Below are positions 35,473 to 44,266 of a stretch of 64,000 nt of DNA, one piece after another; within the stretch, counting starts at the first letter, position 1; the number at the start of each line of letters is the position of its first letter. The notes under the pieces are model-generated. The model searched no databases. It was not told the origin of the DNA and saw only the letters and a program-made list of their open reading frames with translations. The DNA is from Roseicitreum antarcticum. GTDB lineage: Bacteria; Pseudomonadota; Alphaproteobacteria; Rhodobacterales; Rhodobacteraceae. The translations under genes were made by a program, and so were the position numbers. The stretch is taken from positions 2,493,501-2,557,500 of the forward strand of contig NZ_CP061498.1 in the NCBI RefSeq assembly GCF_014681765.1, in the 5' to 3' direction.

Positions 35473-36507
35473 TCAGTCAAACAACACCCCCTGTCCCGGC
35501 GCGCGCGGTGCGTCGAGGCCCAGATGGGTCCATGCCTTGGCGGCCAGCATCCGCCCGCGCGGCGTGCGCTGGATCAGGCCCTGTTGCAGCAGGAATGGCT
35601 CGATCACTTCCTCGATGGCGTCGCGCGCCTCGGACAGGGCGGCGGCGATGGTTTCCACGCCCACCGGCCCGCCGCCGTAGTTTTCCGCCAGCAGCGTCAG
35701 ATAGCGCCGGTCGGCCCCGTCGAGGCCCAGGTGATCGACCCCCAGCCGCGTCAGCGAACTGTCGGCCAGCGCATGGGTCAGTTTGCCGTCACCTTCGACC
35801 AGCGCGAAATCCACCACGCGGCGTAACAGGCGGCCCGCGATGCGCGGCGTGCCGCGCGCGCGCCGCGCGATTTCGCGCACGCCCTCAGGCTCCGCCGACA
35901 CGCCCAGCAACCGTGCGCCCCGCGTCACGATCAGTTCCAGTTCCGCCAGCGTATAATATTGCAGCCGCGTCGGGATGCCGAAACGGTCGCGCAGCGGCGT
36001 GGTCAGCAGGCCCAGCCGCGTGGTGGCGCCGACCAGCGTGAAGGGCTGCAATTCGATACGCACGGTGCGCGCGGCAGGCCCTTCACCGATCACCAGATCC
36101 AGCTGGAAATCTTCCAGCGCGGGGTACAGCACTTCCTCTACCGCGGGGCTGAGGCGGTGGATCTCGTCGATGAACAGCACATCGCGCGCCTCAAGGTTGG
36201 TCAGGATCGCGGCCAGATCGCCGGCCTTTGCCAGCACCGGCCCGGATGTCATGCGAAACCCCACGCCCAGTTCGCGCGCCATGATCTGCGCCAGCGTGGT
36301 CTTGCCCAGACCGGGCGGGCCGTAAAACAGCGTGTGGTCCATCGCCTCGGCCCGCATCTTTGCCGATTGGATGAAGACGCGCAGGTTGGCGCGCGCTTCG
36401 GCCTGACCGATGAATTCGTCCAGCGTCTGCGGGCGCAGGGCCTTGTCGACCTCGGGCGCGTCTTCGGGCAGGCCATCGCCGCGCAGGGTGGGGTCTGGCT
36501 GGGTCAT
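35473..36507 (-). CDS. ruvB: Holliday junction branch migration DNA helicase RuvB
   Basis: AAA+ motor that drives branch migration with RuvA. The 344-residue product has Walker [13 protein letters not shown] near residue 62, Walker [11 protein letters not shown], sensor 1 [19 protein letters not shown] with Arg finger, and a winged-helix C-terminus ([14 protein letters not shown]). It is the third gene of ruvC-ruvA-ruvB, 4 nt after ruvA. Confidence 0.97.
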   Translation of the reverse strand: MTQPDPTLRGDGLPEDAPEVDKALRPQTLDEFIGQAEARANLRVFIQSAKMRAEAMDHTLFYGPPGLGKTTLAQIMARELGVGFRMTSGPVLAKAGDLAAILTNLEARDVLFIDEIHRLSPAVEEVLYPALEDFQLDLVIGEGPAARTVRIELQPFTLVGATTRLGLLTTPLRDRFGIPTRLQYYTLAELELIVTRGARLLGVSAEPEGVREIARRARGTPRIAGRLLRRVVDFALVEGDGKLTHALADSSLTRLGVDHLGLDGADRRYLTLLAENYGGGPVGVETIAAALSEARDAIEEVIEPFLLQQGLIQRTPRGRMLAAKAWTHLGLDAPRAPGQGVLFD

Positions 36508-36511
36508 CGCA

Positions 36512-37171
36512 TCAGCCTTTCGGCGCCAGCAGGCGCAGGGCCGCGCGGATCAGCCCGGCAGTGTCCAGCGCGGGGTCGGCATCCATCGCCTCGGCCACGG
36601 CGCGCGACGCATCGGGGGGCGCGTAGCCAAGGTTGGTCAGCGCCGACATCGCCTCGGCGCTGTGGCTGCTGGGCAGTGGGGGCGGTGCTGCGACCTCGAT
36701 CACCGCGTCATCGCCGGGCGCGGGGGCCGCCGGTGCGGGGCGCGGCGCGGCATGACCCATGGCCATCAGCGCGGGCGCCTTGTCCTTCAGCTCCATCACC
36801 ACGCGCTGTGCCAGTTTGGGGCCGACCCCGGGGGCCGCGCGCACCGATCCCGCATCGCCCAGCGCAATCGCGCGGCTGACACCATCGGCACCGAGGGTGC
36901 TCAGAATCGCCATGGACGCCTTCGCCCCCACCCCCTGCACCGACGTCAGCAGGCGGTGCCATTCCTTTTCCAGAAGCGTCGGAAAGCCATAAAGTTGCAG
37001 CAGGTCTTCGCGCACCACCAGATCGGTATAGAGCGCGCAGGCCCCGCCCGGCCCCGGCAGCCCCATCAGCGTGCGGTCAGAGACATAGACAATATAGCCC
37101 ACGCCGCCCACGTCGATCAGCACATGGTCGGACCCGCGATAATCCAGCCGTCCCGCAACCCGTCCGATCAT
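36512..37171 (-). CDS. ruvA: Holliday junction branch migration protein RuvA
   Basis: Tetrameric Holliday-junction-binding subunit. The 219-residue product has an OB-fold N-terminus ([13 protein letters not shown]), helix-hairpin-helix motifs ([17 protein letters not shown] and [19 protein letters not shown]), an Ala/Pro-rich linker (about 135-160), and the C-terminal RuvB-contact domain ([16 protein letters not shown]). ATG at 37171 overlaps the ruvC stop by 4 nt. The linker is somewhat long but normal for alphaproteobacteria. Confidence 0.96.
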   Translation of the reverse strand: MIGRVAGRLDYRGSDHVLIDVGGVGYIVYVSDRTLMGLPGPGGACALYTDLVVREDLLQLYGFPTLLEKEWHRLLTSVQGVGAKASMAILSTLGADGVSRAIALGDAGSVRAAPGVGPKLAQRVVMELKDKAPALMAMGHAAPRPAPAAPAPGDDAVIEVAAPPPLPSSHSAEAMSALTNLGYAPPDASRAVAEAMDADPALDTAGLIRAALRLLAPKG

Positions 37172-37677
37172 CGTGCGCCCCCCGCGATGGCCAGTTGCAG
37201 ACGTCCCGCCGATTGCATGTGATGCGCGTGGCAGATGGCGATGGCCAGCGCATCGGCGGCATCGGGGCTGTCGATCTGTACGCCGGGCAGTTGCATGCGT
37301 ACCATATGATCTACCTGCGCCTTTGCGGCCTTGCCCACGCCGACCACGGTTTTCTTGACCGCGTTCGGGGCATATTCCCCAACGGTCAGCCCGGCCTGCG
37401 CAGGGACCAGCAGGGCAATGGCCCGGGCATGGCCCAGTTTCAGCGTGGCCACCGCGTCCTTGTTCACAAAGGTCTGTTCGACGGCGGCTTCGGTCGGCTG
37501 GTACTGCGCCACCACGCGGGTCAACTGGCCATAGAGGTCCAGAAGGCGGCTTGCGAGGTCCTGGCTGCCATCGCTGTGGCACACGCCGTTGGCAATATGC
37601 GTCAGCCGTGCGCCCGCCACGTCGATCACGCCCCAGCCAAGGTTGCGCAAGCCCGGATCAATCCCCATTACCCGCAT
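37168..37677 (-). CDS. ruvC: Crossover junction endodeoxyribonuclease RuvC
   Basis: Resolves Holliday junctions by paired nicking. The 169-residue product has [15 protein letters not shown] with catalytic Asp near residue 6, the [20 protein letters not shown] region with Glu, and the [12 protein letters not shown] motif with the C-terminal acidic pair. The start at ATG 37677 gives the family N-terminus; upstream sequence in frame is not homologous. First gene of the operon. Confidence 0.96.
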   Translation of the reverse strand: MRVMGIDPGLRNLGWGVIDVAGARLTHIANGVCHSDGSQDLASRLLDLYGQLTRVVAQYQPTEAAVEQTFVNKDAVATLKLGHARAIALLVPAQAGLTVGEYAPNAVKKTVVGVGKAAKAQVDHMVRMQLPGVQIDSPDAADALAIAICHAHHMQSAGRLQLAIAGGAR

Positions 37678-37718
37678 GATTTTCCTGTGTTTGCCTGCAT
37701 TTATGCAGCGCAGGATTA

Positions 37719-37733
37719 GCACGAAAAGCGAAC
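37719..37733 (-). promoter_or_regulatory. Possible LexA (SOS) box upstream of ruvC
   Basis: On the minus strand GTTC-N7-GTGC, one mismatch from the alphaproteobacterial GTTC-N7-GTTC box, 42-56 nt before ruvC. ruv operons are often SOS-controlled. Confidence 0.35.
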
Positions 37734-37907
37734 ATCTGCCAAGGCCATTCTGAAGTCCGGGCGATTCGCCAGTGGGTAAGCTATGCGTCAAGCGCATGAT
37801 GGCCATGCGCCGACTGTGTGTTGTGAAGATTCGCGTGTCGGCCTATCTGAATGGCACGAAGCATAATGCTTGACCAGTTTGAAAACTTTTATCTTACGGA
37901 GCCTGAT

Positions 37908-38117
37908 ATGGCCTTCTTCACCCAAACCCGCCCTGTCGCCGATGGCGTCTTTGGCAATGTCCGCAGCTGGGCGCTCGGCGATCTGTTCGCCGTTTTCACG
38001 CGTTGGAACGACCAGCGCATCACCCGCATGCAGCTGAACGCATTGTCCGACCGCGAGCTGAGCGATATCGGCCTGTGCCGCGCCGACATCGAAGATGCCG
38101 TGACCGAACAGCGCTGA
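37908..38117 (+). CDS. DUF1127 small protein
   Basis: A 69-residue small protein with the C-terminal DUF1127 motif (LNALSDRELSDIGLCRADIEDAV), Arg-rich in related proteins. In Rhodobacter some DUF1127 proteins bind RNA or affect phosphate and stress physiology. Start ATG at 37908 with GGAG 8 nt upstream. Followed by a terminator, so monocistronic. Confidence 0.9.
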   Translation: MAFFTQTRPVADGVFGNVRSWALGDLFAVFTRWNDQRITRMQLNALSDRELSDIGLCRADIEDAVTEQR

Positions 38118-38290
38118 GGCTGACGCGCAGGGTCGCGTGACCCTGCCCGCGATGTGATACCCCGCCGCGCGCCGCCCTCCCTTGTCGGAGGGTGGCGCCA
38201 CGCGGGGGACAGATGGCGCGGTCTGCCCCGGCATCCGGCCTCTTCCCCTCCCTCAGGGGCCAATGCTGTGACGTGGCGACCCGCTATGCG

Positions 38291-38326
38291 AAAAGACCGC
38301 CCGGTGTATGCTGGGCGGTCTTTTTT
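38291..38326. terminator. Bidirectional intrinsic terminator
   Basis: GACCGCCC and GGGCGGTC arms with a 10-nt loop, AAAA on the left and TTTTTT on the right. It ends the DUF1127 gene (plus) and the small membrane-protein gene (minus). Confidence 0.92.
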
Positions 38327-38351
38327 GTTTTCAATCAGCGGGTTAGCGCGC

Positions 38352-38711
38352 TCAGTCGGTCAGCGCAGCCACTGTGGTGCTTTGTGCCTGTGTGGTGTTG
38401 CGGAACAGCCGGGCCAGCGCGTCCGATACCGGATCGGGTCCCAGCAGCCATGCGGGCAGGGACGGGCCAGCGGGGCTGGTGGCAATACTGGCGGTGGCCT
38501 GCGCGAACCCTTCGGGTCCCAGCCGGGCCAGCGTCAGCCCCTTGAAGCCTACCCCGATGATCGCCAGCGCTATCAGAAGCGACAGGGCAATCGACAGCCC
38601 GCTTGCCCGGCGTTCGCGGCGCAGGCGTTGCCATTCCGGGTTGCGCGCGGCGTGCTTCTTCAGGATGCGGGCGCGGCGGGCCTGAAAATCGGCTCTGATA
38701 CGGTCGCTCAT
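38352..38711 (-). CDS. Small single-pass membrane protein, function unknown
   Basis: A 119-residue protein with a highly basic N-terminus (residues 1-37, many Arg and Lys), one hydrophobic helix (about 39-58) and a polar, Ala/Pro-rich C-terminus. Positive-inside rule: N-terminus cytoplasmic, C-terminus periplasmic. I do not recognise a family. ATG at 38711, shared terminator with DUF1127 downstream. Confidence 0.65.
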   Translation of the reverse strand: MSDRIRADFQARRARILKKHAARNPEWQRLRRERRASGLSIALSLLIALAIIGVGFKGLTLARLGPEGFAQATASIATSPAGPSLPAWLLGPDPVSDALARLFRNTTQAQSTTVAALTD

Positions 38712-38834
38712 GGTATGTCCCCGATGGCTGTTCGGAGAGCTTGCTACGCGATGAATTCGACCGAATTACGGCGCGGGGCGGGATTACCGCCGCGCAGCGC
38801 CAGTGCTCAGCCCCACCTTTTCAGCCCCGCCTTT

Positions 38835-39704
38835 TCAGTCGCGCCGCAGGGTCAGCGTCGCCCATTCGCCGATATCTTCGCGGTGGTGCAGACCGAATCG
38901 CTGCGCCGTATAGGCCGCCAGCACCGATTCCGCCTGCGTGGTCAGCAGGCCCGACAGGATGGCAAAGCCACCCGGCATCACATGCCGCCCCATATCGGGG
39001 GCCAGATCAATCAGCGGACCCTTCAGGATATTGGCGAAAACCAGATCGAAGGGCGCGGCGGCGCTCAGCGTCGGGTGGTCAAAGCCCACAGCCTCCAGGC
39101 AGGTCACGCGGCCTGCCATGTTGTTGGCCGTCACATTGGCATTGGCCACATCCACGGCCACCTCATCAATGTCGCTGGCCAGCACCGGGTGCGGCCAGAT
39201 CGCGGCGGCCCCCATGGCCAGCACGGCGGTGCCGCAGCCGATGTCCACGGTATTGACCGGGCGCACGCCCTCCAGGTCCAGCCGGTCCAGCGCGCGCAGA
39301 CAGCCCAAGGTGGTGCCATGGTGGCCGGTGCCGAAGGCCATCGCGGCTTCGATCAACAGACCCACGCGGCCCTCGGGCAGTTTGTCGGCATCATGGCTGC
39401 CATAGACGAAGAAGCGCCCGGCCTCGACAGGGTGCAGATCGCGGCGGACCTTGGCGACCCAGTCGGTTTCCGGCAGTTCCGATACGGCAAACGGCTTTGA
39501 GCCGAACGCCTGCGCCAGAAGCGCCAGTTCGCTGGCATCGGGCGCTTCGGTGAAATAGCCCCCAACTTCCCACAGCCCGGACCCATCCTCCATCTCGAAC
39601 ACGCCGACGCCGGTGGGGGCGGGCATCATTGCCTCCATCGCCTGCGCCATGGCGTTGGCGTTGTCTTCTTCGGGCAGGGTGGTCAGGGCGGTAAAGGTGG
39701 GCAT
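38835..39704 (-). CDS. prmA: Ribosomal protein L11 methyltransferase
   Basis: Trimethylates ribosomal protein L11 using S-adenosylmethionine. The 289-residue product has the PrmA motifs: AFGTGHHGTT near residue 154, the SAM loop VDIGCGTAVLAMGAA, the acidic motif ASDIDEVAVDVANAN, and NILKGPLIDLAP (NxL/PP-type motif IV). The start at ATG 39704 fits; the upstream extension in frame is low-complexity. Genuine protein-length variation only. Confidence 0.94.
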   Translation of the reverse strand: MPTFTALTTLPEEDNANAMAQAMEAMMPAPTGVGVFEMEDGSGLWEVGGYFTEAPDASELALLAQAFGSKPFAVSELPETDWVAKVRRDLHPVEAGRFFVYGSHDADKLPEGRVGLLIEAAMAFGTGHHGTTLGCLRALDRLDLEGVRPVNTVDIGCGTAVLAMGAAAIWPHPVLASDIDEVAVDVANANVTANNMAGRVTCLEAVGFDHPTLSAAAPFDLVFANILKGPLIDLAPDMGRHVMPGGFAILSGLLTTQAESVLAAYTAQRFGLHHREDIGEWATLTLRRD

Positions 39705-40189
39705 GGGTTGGGGCCTTTGTGCCAGAGTTACTGCGCGGCATACCATGGCGGGCGTCATGGTCAAGCGGTGGCAGTGTGGGGGGGGGATGCAAGCATGGGG
39801 CGCGCGTGACCGCCGGATGCGGCGTGGCAAGGTGCAGACATACGTTGCGAACGCTTCCCCTATGAAAAAACGTCCGGGTCGGGCGGATCAGGAAAAGCAC
39901 CGCTTTTCCCCGCCCGTGTTGACGACGTTTCAATGTGGCCGGCGCAGTACACACACGGAAGGCCAGCGCCTGCCCCGGTGGGCGCAAAGCGCCCGCCATT
40001 GGCGGGGCGGGCGCTGGCCGGGGGCCGTAAGCCCCCGTCCGAAGAGTTGCGAGGGCACCGCGTGACCTCGGCGATGGCCTCGGTCAGCGCAGGGTTTGGG
40101 CGAAACGCGCCCCAGACCTCGGTCAGGAGATGCGGCGTGCAAGAAGTGCTCGCCGCCCTCTGAAGCGTGCCCGTCACCAGCCTGTCAGA
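39705..40189. other. Non-coding region with a large structured inverted repeat
   Basis: 485 nt between msrA and prmA (both minus strand) without a supported gene. The left part holds the prmA promoter and the right part the msrA 3' end. The region 39961-40037 can form two adjacent, very stable GC-rich hairpins. Confidence 0.5.
39961..40037. repeat. Composite inverted repeat: 17-bp stem with nested hairpin, then a second hairpin
   Basis: Arms 39961-39977 and 40003-40019 pair over 17 bp with a single T:G wobble. Inside lies GGGCGC-AAA-GCGCCC (39980-39994). Directly adjacent is CGGGGGC-CGTAA-GCCCCCG (40019-40037). It resembles an extragenic palindromic element. Confidence 0.85.
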
Positions 40190-40840
40190 TCACGCCCCTA
40201 CGCCGACAGGGCAGGTCACGCCCGTGCCGCCGATGCCGCAATAGCCGCCCGGGTTCTTCGCCAGATATTGCTGGTGGTAATCCTCGGCAAAGTAAAACGC
40301 GGGCGCGGCCATGATCTCGGTCGTGATCGCGCCGTATCCGGCGGCTTTCAGGCGCGGCGCGAAGGTTTCGCGGCTGGCCTCGGCCTTGGTACGGTCGGCA
40401 TCCGACGCGCAATAGATGCCCGAGCGGTATTGCGTGCCGCGGTCATTGCCCTGCGCCATGCCCTGCGTCGGGTCGTGGCCTTCCCAGAAGGTGCGCAACA
40501 ACGCGTCATAGCTGATGATGCTGGGATCATAGATCACGCGCACCACCTCATTATGGCCCGTATGGCCGGTGCAGACCTCCTGATAGGTCGGGTTGGGGGT
40601 GAAGCCTGCGGCATATCCCACCATGGTCAGCCAGACACCATCGAGCTTCCAGAACATCCGTTCCACGCCCCAGAAACAGCCCATGCCGAATACCGCCTCG
40701 GCCATGCCATCGGGCACCGGGGATTTCAGCGGGCGACCGGACAGGAAATGCGCCTCGGCCGTCGGGATCGACGTGGCGCGCCCGGGCAGGGCGGCGGATG
40801 GGTGGACCATCTCGACAGGTTTGCGTGTAAAGGGGAACAT
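40190..40840 (-). CDS. msrA: Peptide methionine-S-sulfoxide reductase MsrA
   Basis: Repairs oxidised methionine (S-epimer). The 216-residue product has the catalytic GCFWG motif with Cys55, an [25 protein letters not shown] segment typical of MsrA in outline, and resolving cysteines near the C-terminus ([14 protein letters not shown]). ATG at 40840 was chosen because the upstream frame is arginine-rich and non-homologous. The N-terminal 45 residues precede the usual domain start. Relevant to defence against photo-oxidative stress. Confidence 0.94.
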   Translation of the reverse strand: MFPFTRKPVEMVHPSAALPGRATSIPTAEAHFLSGRPLKSPVPDGMAEAVFGMGCFWGVERMFWKLDGVWLTMVGYAAGFTPNPTYQEVCTGHTGHNEVVRVIYDPSIISYDALLRTFWEGHDPTQGMAQGNDRGTQYRSGIYCASDADRTKAEASRETFAPRLKAAGYGAITTEIMAAPAFYFAEDYHQQYLAKNPGGYCGIGGTGVTCPVGVGA

Positions 40841-41213
40841 GGGTGGGGCCTCCGGGTTTGATTGGGGTAGATGTAATCTGGCAATGCGTGCTTGCAATGG
40901 GGGGCGGCGACCGGGCCAGAGGTGGGGAAGCCGCGCGCTCTGCGCCAAGGCGTTGATAGCGCCCTTGGGGCGAAGGGCTTGCCGCGCGTGGTCAGCAAGG
41001 TTTTTCTTCCCACGCTGTCAAGGGCCGAGGCCACGCGCCGGCCTTTCAGAATGCCCGGACGGGGGCCAAGGCCCCCTTTTCAGCATCCGGCCAAAGCCCG
41101 GCGGGCAAAGCGGAAAATGGCTTTTCAGATCAAGGATCAGCCAAAGAACGCGCGCGGCGCAATGTCCCTGCGATCTTGCAGCATCACGGACCCGCCACGC
41201 CCGCGCCTGCAGG
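40841..41213. other. Intergenic region msrA-pncB with a hairpin
   Basis: About 370 nt; msrA promoter on the left, pncB 3' end on the right. No gene supported. It contains GGGGGCC-AA-GGCCCCC followed by TTTT (41061-41080), shaped like a plus-strand terminator although no plus-strand gene precedes it. Confidence 0.5.
41061..41080 (+). terminator. Orphan terminator-like hairpin
   Basis: A 7-bp GC stem and T4 tail in plus orientation, in the msrA-pncB gap. Confidence 0.4.
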
Positions 41214-42506
41214 TCACACCACCACATCCATCGCTTGCTGCGGGCCCACGCCGAACACGCGCTTGTAGCGGTCGATCTCGGTCTGCGGGCCCATCGCCTT
41301 GTTGGGGTTGTCCGACAGCTTCACCGTCGGCCGCCCGTTCGCCGCCACCGCCTTGCAGACCAAGGAGAACGGCGCAAGGCGGTTGTCGGATACCAGCCCG
41401 CGAAAGTCATTCGTCAGCATGGTGCCCCAGCCAAAGCTGACCCGCACCCGCCCCGCGAATTGCTGCTGCAACTGGATGATCGTATCCACATCCAGCCCGT
41501 CGGAAAAGATCACCAGCTTTTCGCGCGGGTCTTCGCCCCGGTCATGCCACCATTTGATCGCGCGTTCCGCCCCCAACGCGGGGTCGCCGCTGTCGATGCG
41601 GATGCCGGTCCAGCCTGACAGCCAGTCGGGGGCCTTGTCCAGAAACCCCTGCGTGCCGAACGTGTCGGGCAAGATCATGCGCAGGTTGCCGTCATGCTCC
41701 TCGTGCCAATCGGCCAGCACCTGATAGGGTGCCTGCGCCAGTTCGGCATCCGTCTCGGCCAGCGCGGCATAGACCATGGGCAGTTCATGCGCATTGGTGC
41801 CGATCGCCTCGACCTCGCGCCGCATGGCGATCAGACAGTTCGAGGTGCCCGCGAAACTGCTGCCCAACCCTTCCTGCATCGCTTGCACGCACCAGTCCTG
41901 CCACATGAAGCTGTGCCGCCGCCGCGTGCCGAAATCGGCCACGCGCAAACCGTCGAGGCTGCGCAGCCGTTCGACCTTTTCCCACAGCTTTGTCATGGCG
42001 CGGGCATACAGCACCTGAAGCTCGAACCGGCCCATGTCCTTCAGGACTGCGCGCCCGCGCAATTCCATCAGCACGGCCAGCGCGGGAATTTCCCACAGCA
42101 TCACCTCGGGCCACGACCCCTCGAACGTCAGCTCATACTGGTCGCCGACGCGCTCCAGGTGATAGGGCGGCAGGCGCAGCGCCTCGAACCATTCCATGAA
42201 ATCAGAGCGGAACATCTGACGTTTGCCATAGAAGGTATTGCCCCGCAAAAAGGTGCTTTCGCCCCGCGACAGGGAAAGGGACCGGATGTGATCCAGCTGT
42301 TCGCGCAGCTCTCCCTCATCGACCAGCTTGGCCAGCGGCACATGGCTGGACCGGTTGATCAGGCTGAAGGTCACAATGGTGTCGCGTCGGTTGCGAAACA
42401 CCGACTGACACATCAGCAGCTTGTAGAAATCGGTGTCGATCAGCGACCGCACGATGGGGTCGATCTTCCATTTGTGGTTATAGACGCGCGACGCGATATC
42501 GACCAT
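41214..42506 (-). CDS. pncB: Nicotinate phosphoribosyltransferase
   Basis: Makes nicotinate mononucleotide from nicotinate, PRPP and ATP (Preiss-Handler NAD salvage). The 430-residue product starts with SLIDTDFYKLLMCQSVF in outline, has FGTRRRHSF near residue 195, the GTSN motif, and the phosphoribosyl region RIDSGDP near 305, with IFSDGLDVDTI following. Operon with pncA, 2 nt downstream of it. Confidence 0.96.
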   Translation of the reverse strand: MVDIASRVYNHKWKIDPIVRSLIDTDFYKLLMCQSVFRNRRDTIVTFSLINRSSHVPLAKLVDEGELREQLDHIRSLSLSRGESTFLRGNTFYGKRQMFRSDFMEWFEALRLPPYHLERVGDQYELTFEGSWPEVMLWEIPALAVLMELRGRAVLKDMGRFELQVLYARAMTKLWEKVERLRSLDGLRVADFGTRRRHSFMWQDWCVQAMQEGLGSSFAGTSNCLIAMRREVEAIGTNAHELPMVYAALAETDAELAQAPYQVLADWHEEHDGNLRMILPDTFGTQGFLDKAPDWLSGWTGIRIDSGDPALGAERAIKWWHDRGEDPREKLVIFSDGLDVDTIIQLQQQFAGRVRVSFGWGTMLTNDFRGLVSDNRLAPFSLVCKAVAANGRPTVKLSDNPNKAMGPQTEIDRYKRVFGVGPQQAMDVVV

Positions 42507-42508
42507 GC

Positions 42509-43126
42509 TCAGCCCTCCAGCACAACACCGGCGGCGCGCATCGCGTCCAGCGCGGCGGCCTTTGATCCGTCAAGGTCGATCGCGCGACACAGATCGGTGC
42601 GTACCGTGACGTGGTACCCCAGGCGCGCAGCATCAAGGGCCGAGTAATTCACGCAAAAATCCAGCGCCAGCCCCGCCAGCGTCAGATGCGTCACCCCGCG
42701 CGCGCGCAGGTAGCCGTCCAGCCCGGTGGTGGTGGTGCGGTCATTCTCAAAGAACGCCGAGTAACTGTCGATCCCGCGCCGGAACCCCTTGCGGATGATC
42801 AGATCACCCCGGTCGGTATCCAGATCGGCATGAAACGCTGCGCCATGGCTGCCCTGCACGCAATGATCCGGCCACAGCACCTGCGGGCCATAGGGCATGT
42901 CAACCATTTCCATCGGCGCGCGGCCCGGGTGCTGGCTGGCGAAGGATGCATGGTCGGCGGGGTGCCAGTCCTGGGTCAGCACGCGCACCGGCGCGCCGTG
43001 CAGCAGCGCGTTGATGCCCGCAACCACCGCGTCGCCGCCCGGCACGGCCAGCGCGCCGCCGGGGCAAAAGTCGTTCTGCACGTCGATGACGATCAGGGCA
43101 GGGGTCGCATCAGGGCGTTCGGGCAT
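42509..43126 (-). CDS. pncA: Nicotinamidase
   Basis: Hydrolyses nicotinamide to nicotinate, feeding pncB. The 205-residue isochorismatase-fold product has [19 protein letters not shown] with catalytic Asp, metal-ligand region [23 protein letters not shown], the catalytic Lys region [14 protein letters not shown], and nucleophile Cys in [14 protein letters not shown] near residue 148. First gene of pncA-pncB. Confidence 0.96.
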   Translation of the reverse strand: MPERPDATPALIVIDVQNDFCPGGALAVPGGDAVVAGINALLHGAPVRVLTQDWHPADHASFASQHPGRAPMEMVDMPYGPQVLWPDHCVQGSHGAAFHADLDTDRGDLIIRKGFRRGIDSYSAFFENDRTTTTGLDGYLRARGVTHLTLAGLALDFCVNYSALDAARLGYHVTVRTDLCRAIDLDGSKAAALDAMRAAGVVLEG

Positions 43127-43241
43127 GGGGGCCTCGGGTCAGTTTCAGGGCAGGCAGCACTTGGGTAAGGTCATGCCGCCCGCGCGTCAATGGGCAAGGC
43201 TATGGCGCCGCGTTTGCGGTAACGCCGCGCGCGCGCGGCCG

Positions 43242-43274
43242 CACGGGTGCTTCACGGGTGCTTCACGGGTGCTT
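43242..43274. repeat. 11-bp direct tandem repeat, three copies
   Basis: CACGGGTGCTT, identical copies at 43242, 43253 and 43264, ending 34 nt upstream of the trhO start. Period 11, so it does not keep a frame; probably in the promoter or leader. Confidence 0.9.
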
Positions 43275-43308
43275 GCGGCTTGCACGGCGGGGCAGTAAAT
43301 ACGCCCCC

Positions 43309-44217
43309 ATGTTCACCGTTGCCGCGCTTTACCACTTCACCCGGTTTGACGACCCCGCCGCCCTGCGCGGGCCGCTTCTGGCGTGCTGCACCGCAGGCGG
43401 CGTGCGCGGGTCTCTTCTGATTGCGCCCGAAGGCATCAACGGCACCATTGCGGGCACCCGCGCCGGGATCGACGCCGCGCTGGCGCATATCCGCGCCCTG
43501 CCGGGCTGTGACGGGCTGATCTGGAAGGAAAGCCCTGCCGAGGTTCTGCCCTTCGGCCGCATGAAGGTCCGCCTGAAGCGCGAGATCGTGACCATGGGCC
43601 AGCCTGATGTCGACCCGCTTGCGGGCACCGGGCATTACGTCGACCCCGCCGACTGGAATGCCCTGATCAGCGCCCCCGATGTCGCCGTGATCGACACGCG
43701 CAACGATTACGAGGTCGCCATCGGCACCTTTCAGGGCGCGATCGACCCCGAAACCCGTGCCTTCGGCGCGTTTCCGGCGTGGTGGGAGGCCAATCGCCAC
43801 CGCTTCCACAATAAACGCATCGCGATGTTCTGCACTGGTGGGATCCGGTGCGAGAAGTCGACCAACTACCTCCTGCAACAGGGCGTCGAAGAGGTGTATC
43901 ATCTGCGCGGCGGCATCCTGAAGTATCTGGAAGAGGTGCCGCAGGACCAAAGCCTGTGGGAGGGCGCGTGTTTCGTCTTCGATCAGCGCGTTTCCGTCGG
44001 CCACGGCCTGCGCCCGGCGGATCATGCGATGTGCCACGCCTGCCGTCGCCCGCTGACCCCCGCTGACCGCGATCATCCGCTGTATGAGGCGGGCGTGTCG
44101 TGCCACCATTGCCACGCGGAATATGACGACGCCCGGCGCGACCGCTTCCGCGAACGCCAACGCCAGATCGCGCTGGCGGAAGCGCGCGGCGACCGCCATC
44201 TGGGCGCAGAGCACTGA
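43309..44217 (+). CDS. trhO: tRNA uridine-34 hydroxylase TrhO (rhodanese-like, UPF0176)
   Basis: Oxygen-dependent hydroxylation of tRNA uridine 34 (YceA family). The 302-residue product has an N-terminal UPF0176 domain ([19 protein letters not shown]), a rhodanese domain with the active loop [10 protein letters not shown] (Cys175 and Cys181), and a C-terminal Cys/His cluster CHACRRPL ... CHHCHAEY that may bind zinc. Start at ATG 43309 (family N-terminus FTVAALYHF); upstream in-frame sequence overlaps the tandem repeat and is not homologous. Convergent with the serine hydrolase gene. Confidence 0.92.
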   Translation: MFTVAALYHFTRFDDPAALRGPLLACCTAGGVRGSLLIAPEGINGTIAGTRAGIDAALAHIRALPGCDGLIWKESPAEVLPFGRMKVRLKREIVTMGQPDVDPLAGTGHYVDPADWNALISAPDVAVIDTRNDYEVAIGTFQGAIDPETRAFGAFPAWWEANRHRFHNKRIAMFCTGGIRCEKSTNYLLQQGVEEVYHLRGGILKYLEEVPQDQSLWEGACFVFDQRVSVGHGLRPADHAMCHACRRPLTPADRDHPLYEAGVSCHHCHAEYDDARRDRFRERQRQIALAEARGDRHLGAEH

Positions 44218-44266
44218 GCAACGCGGCCAGATCGCCAGCAATGCGCGCTACCGCCCTTGGCAAAAA

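Noticed and set aside
39860-40177. Minus-strand gene in the prmA-msrA gap
   Set aside because: The frame runs through the palindromic element and is low-complexity, without homology.
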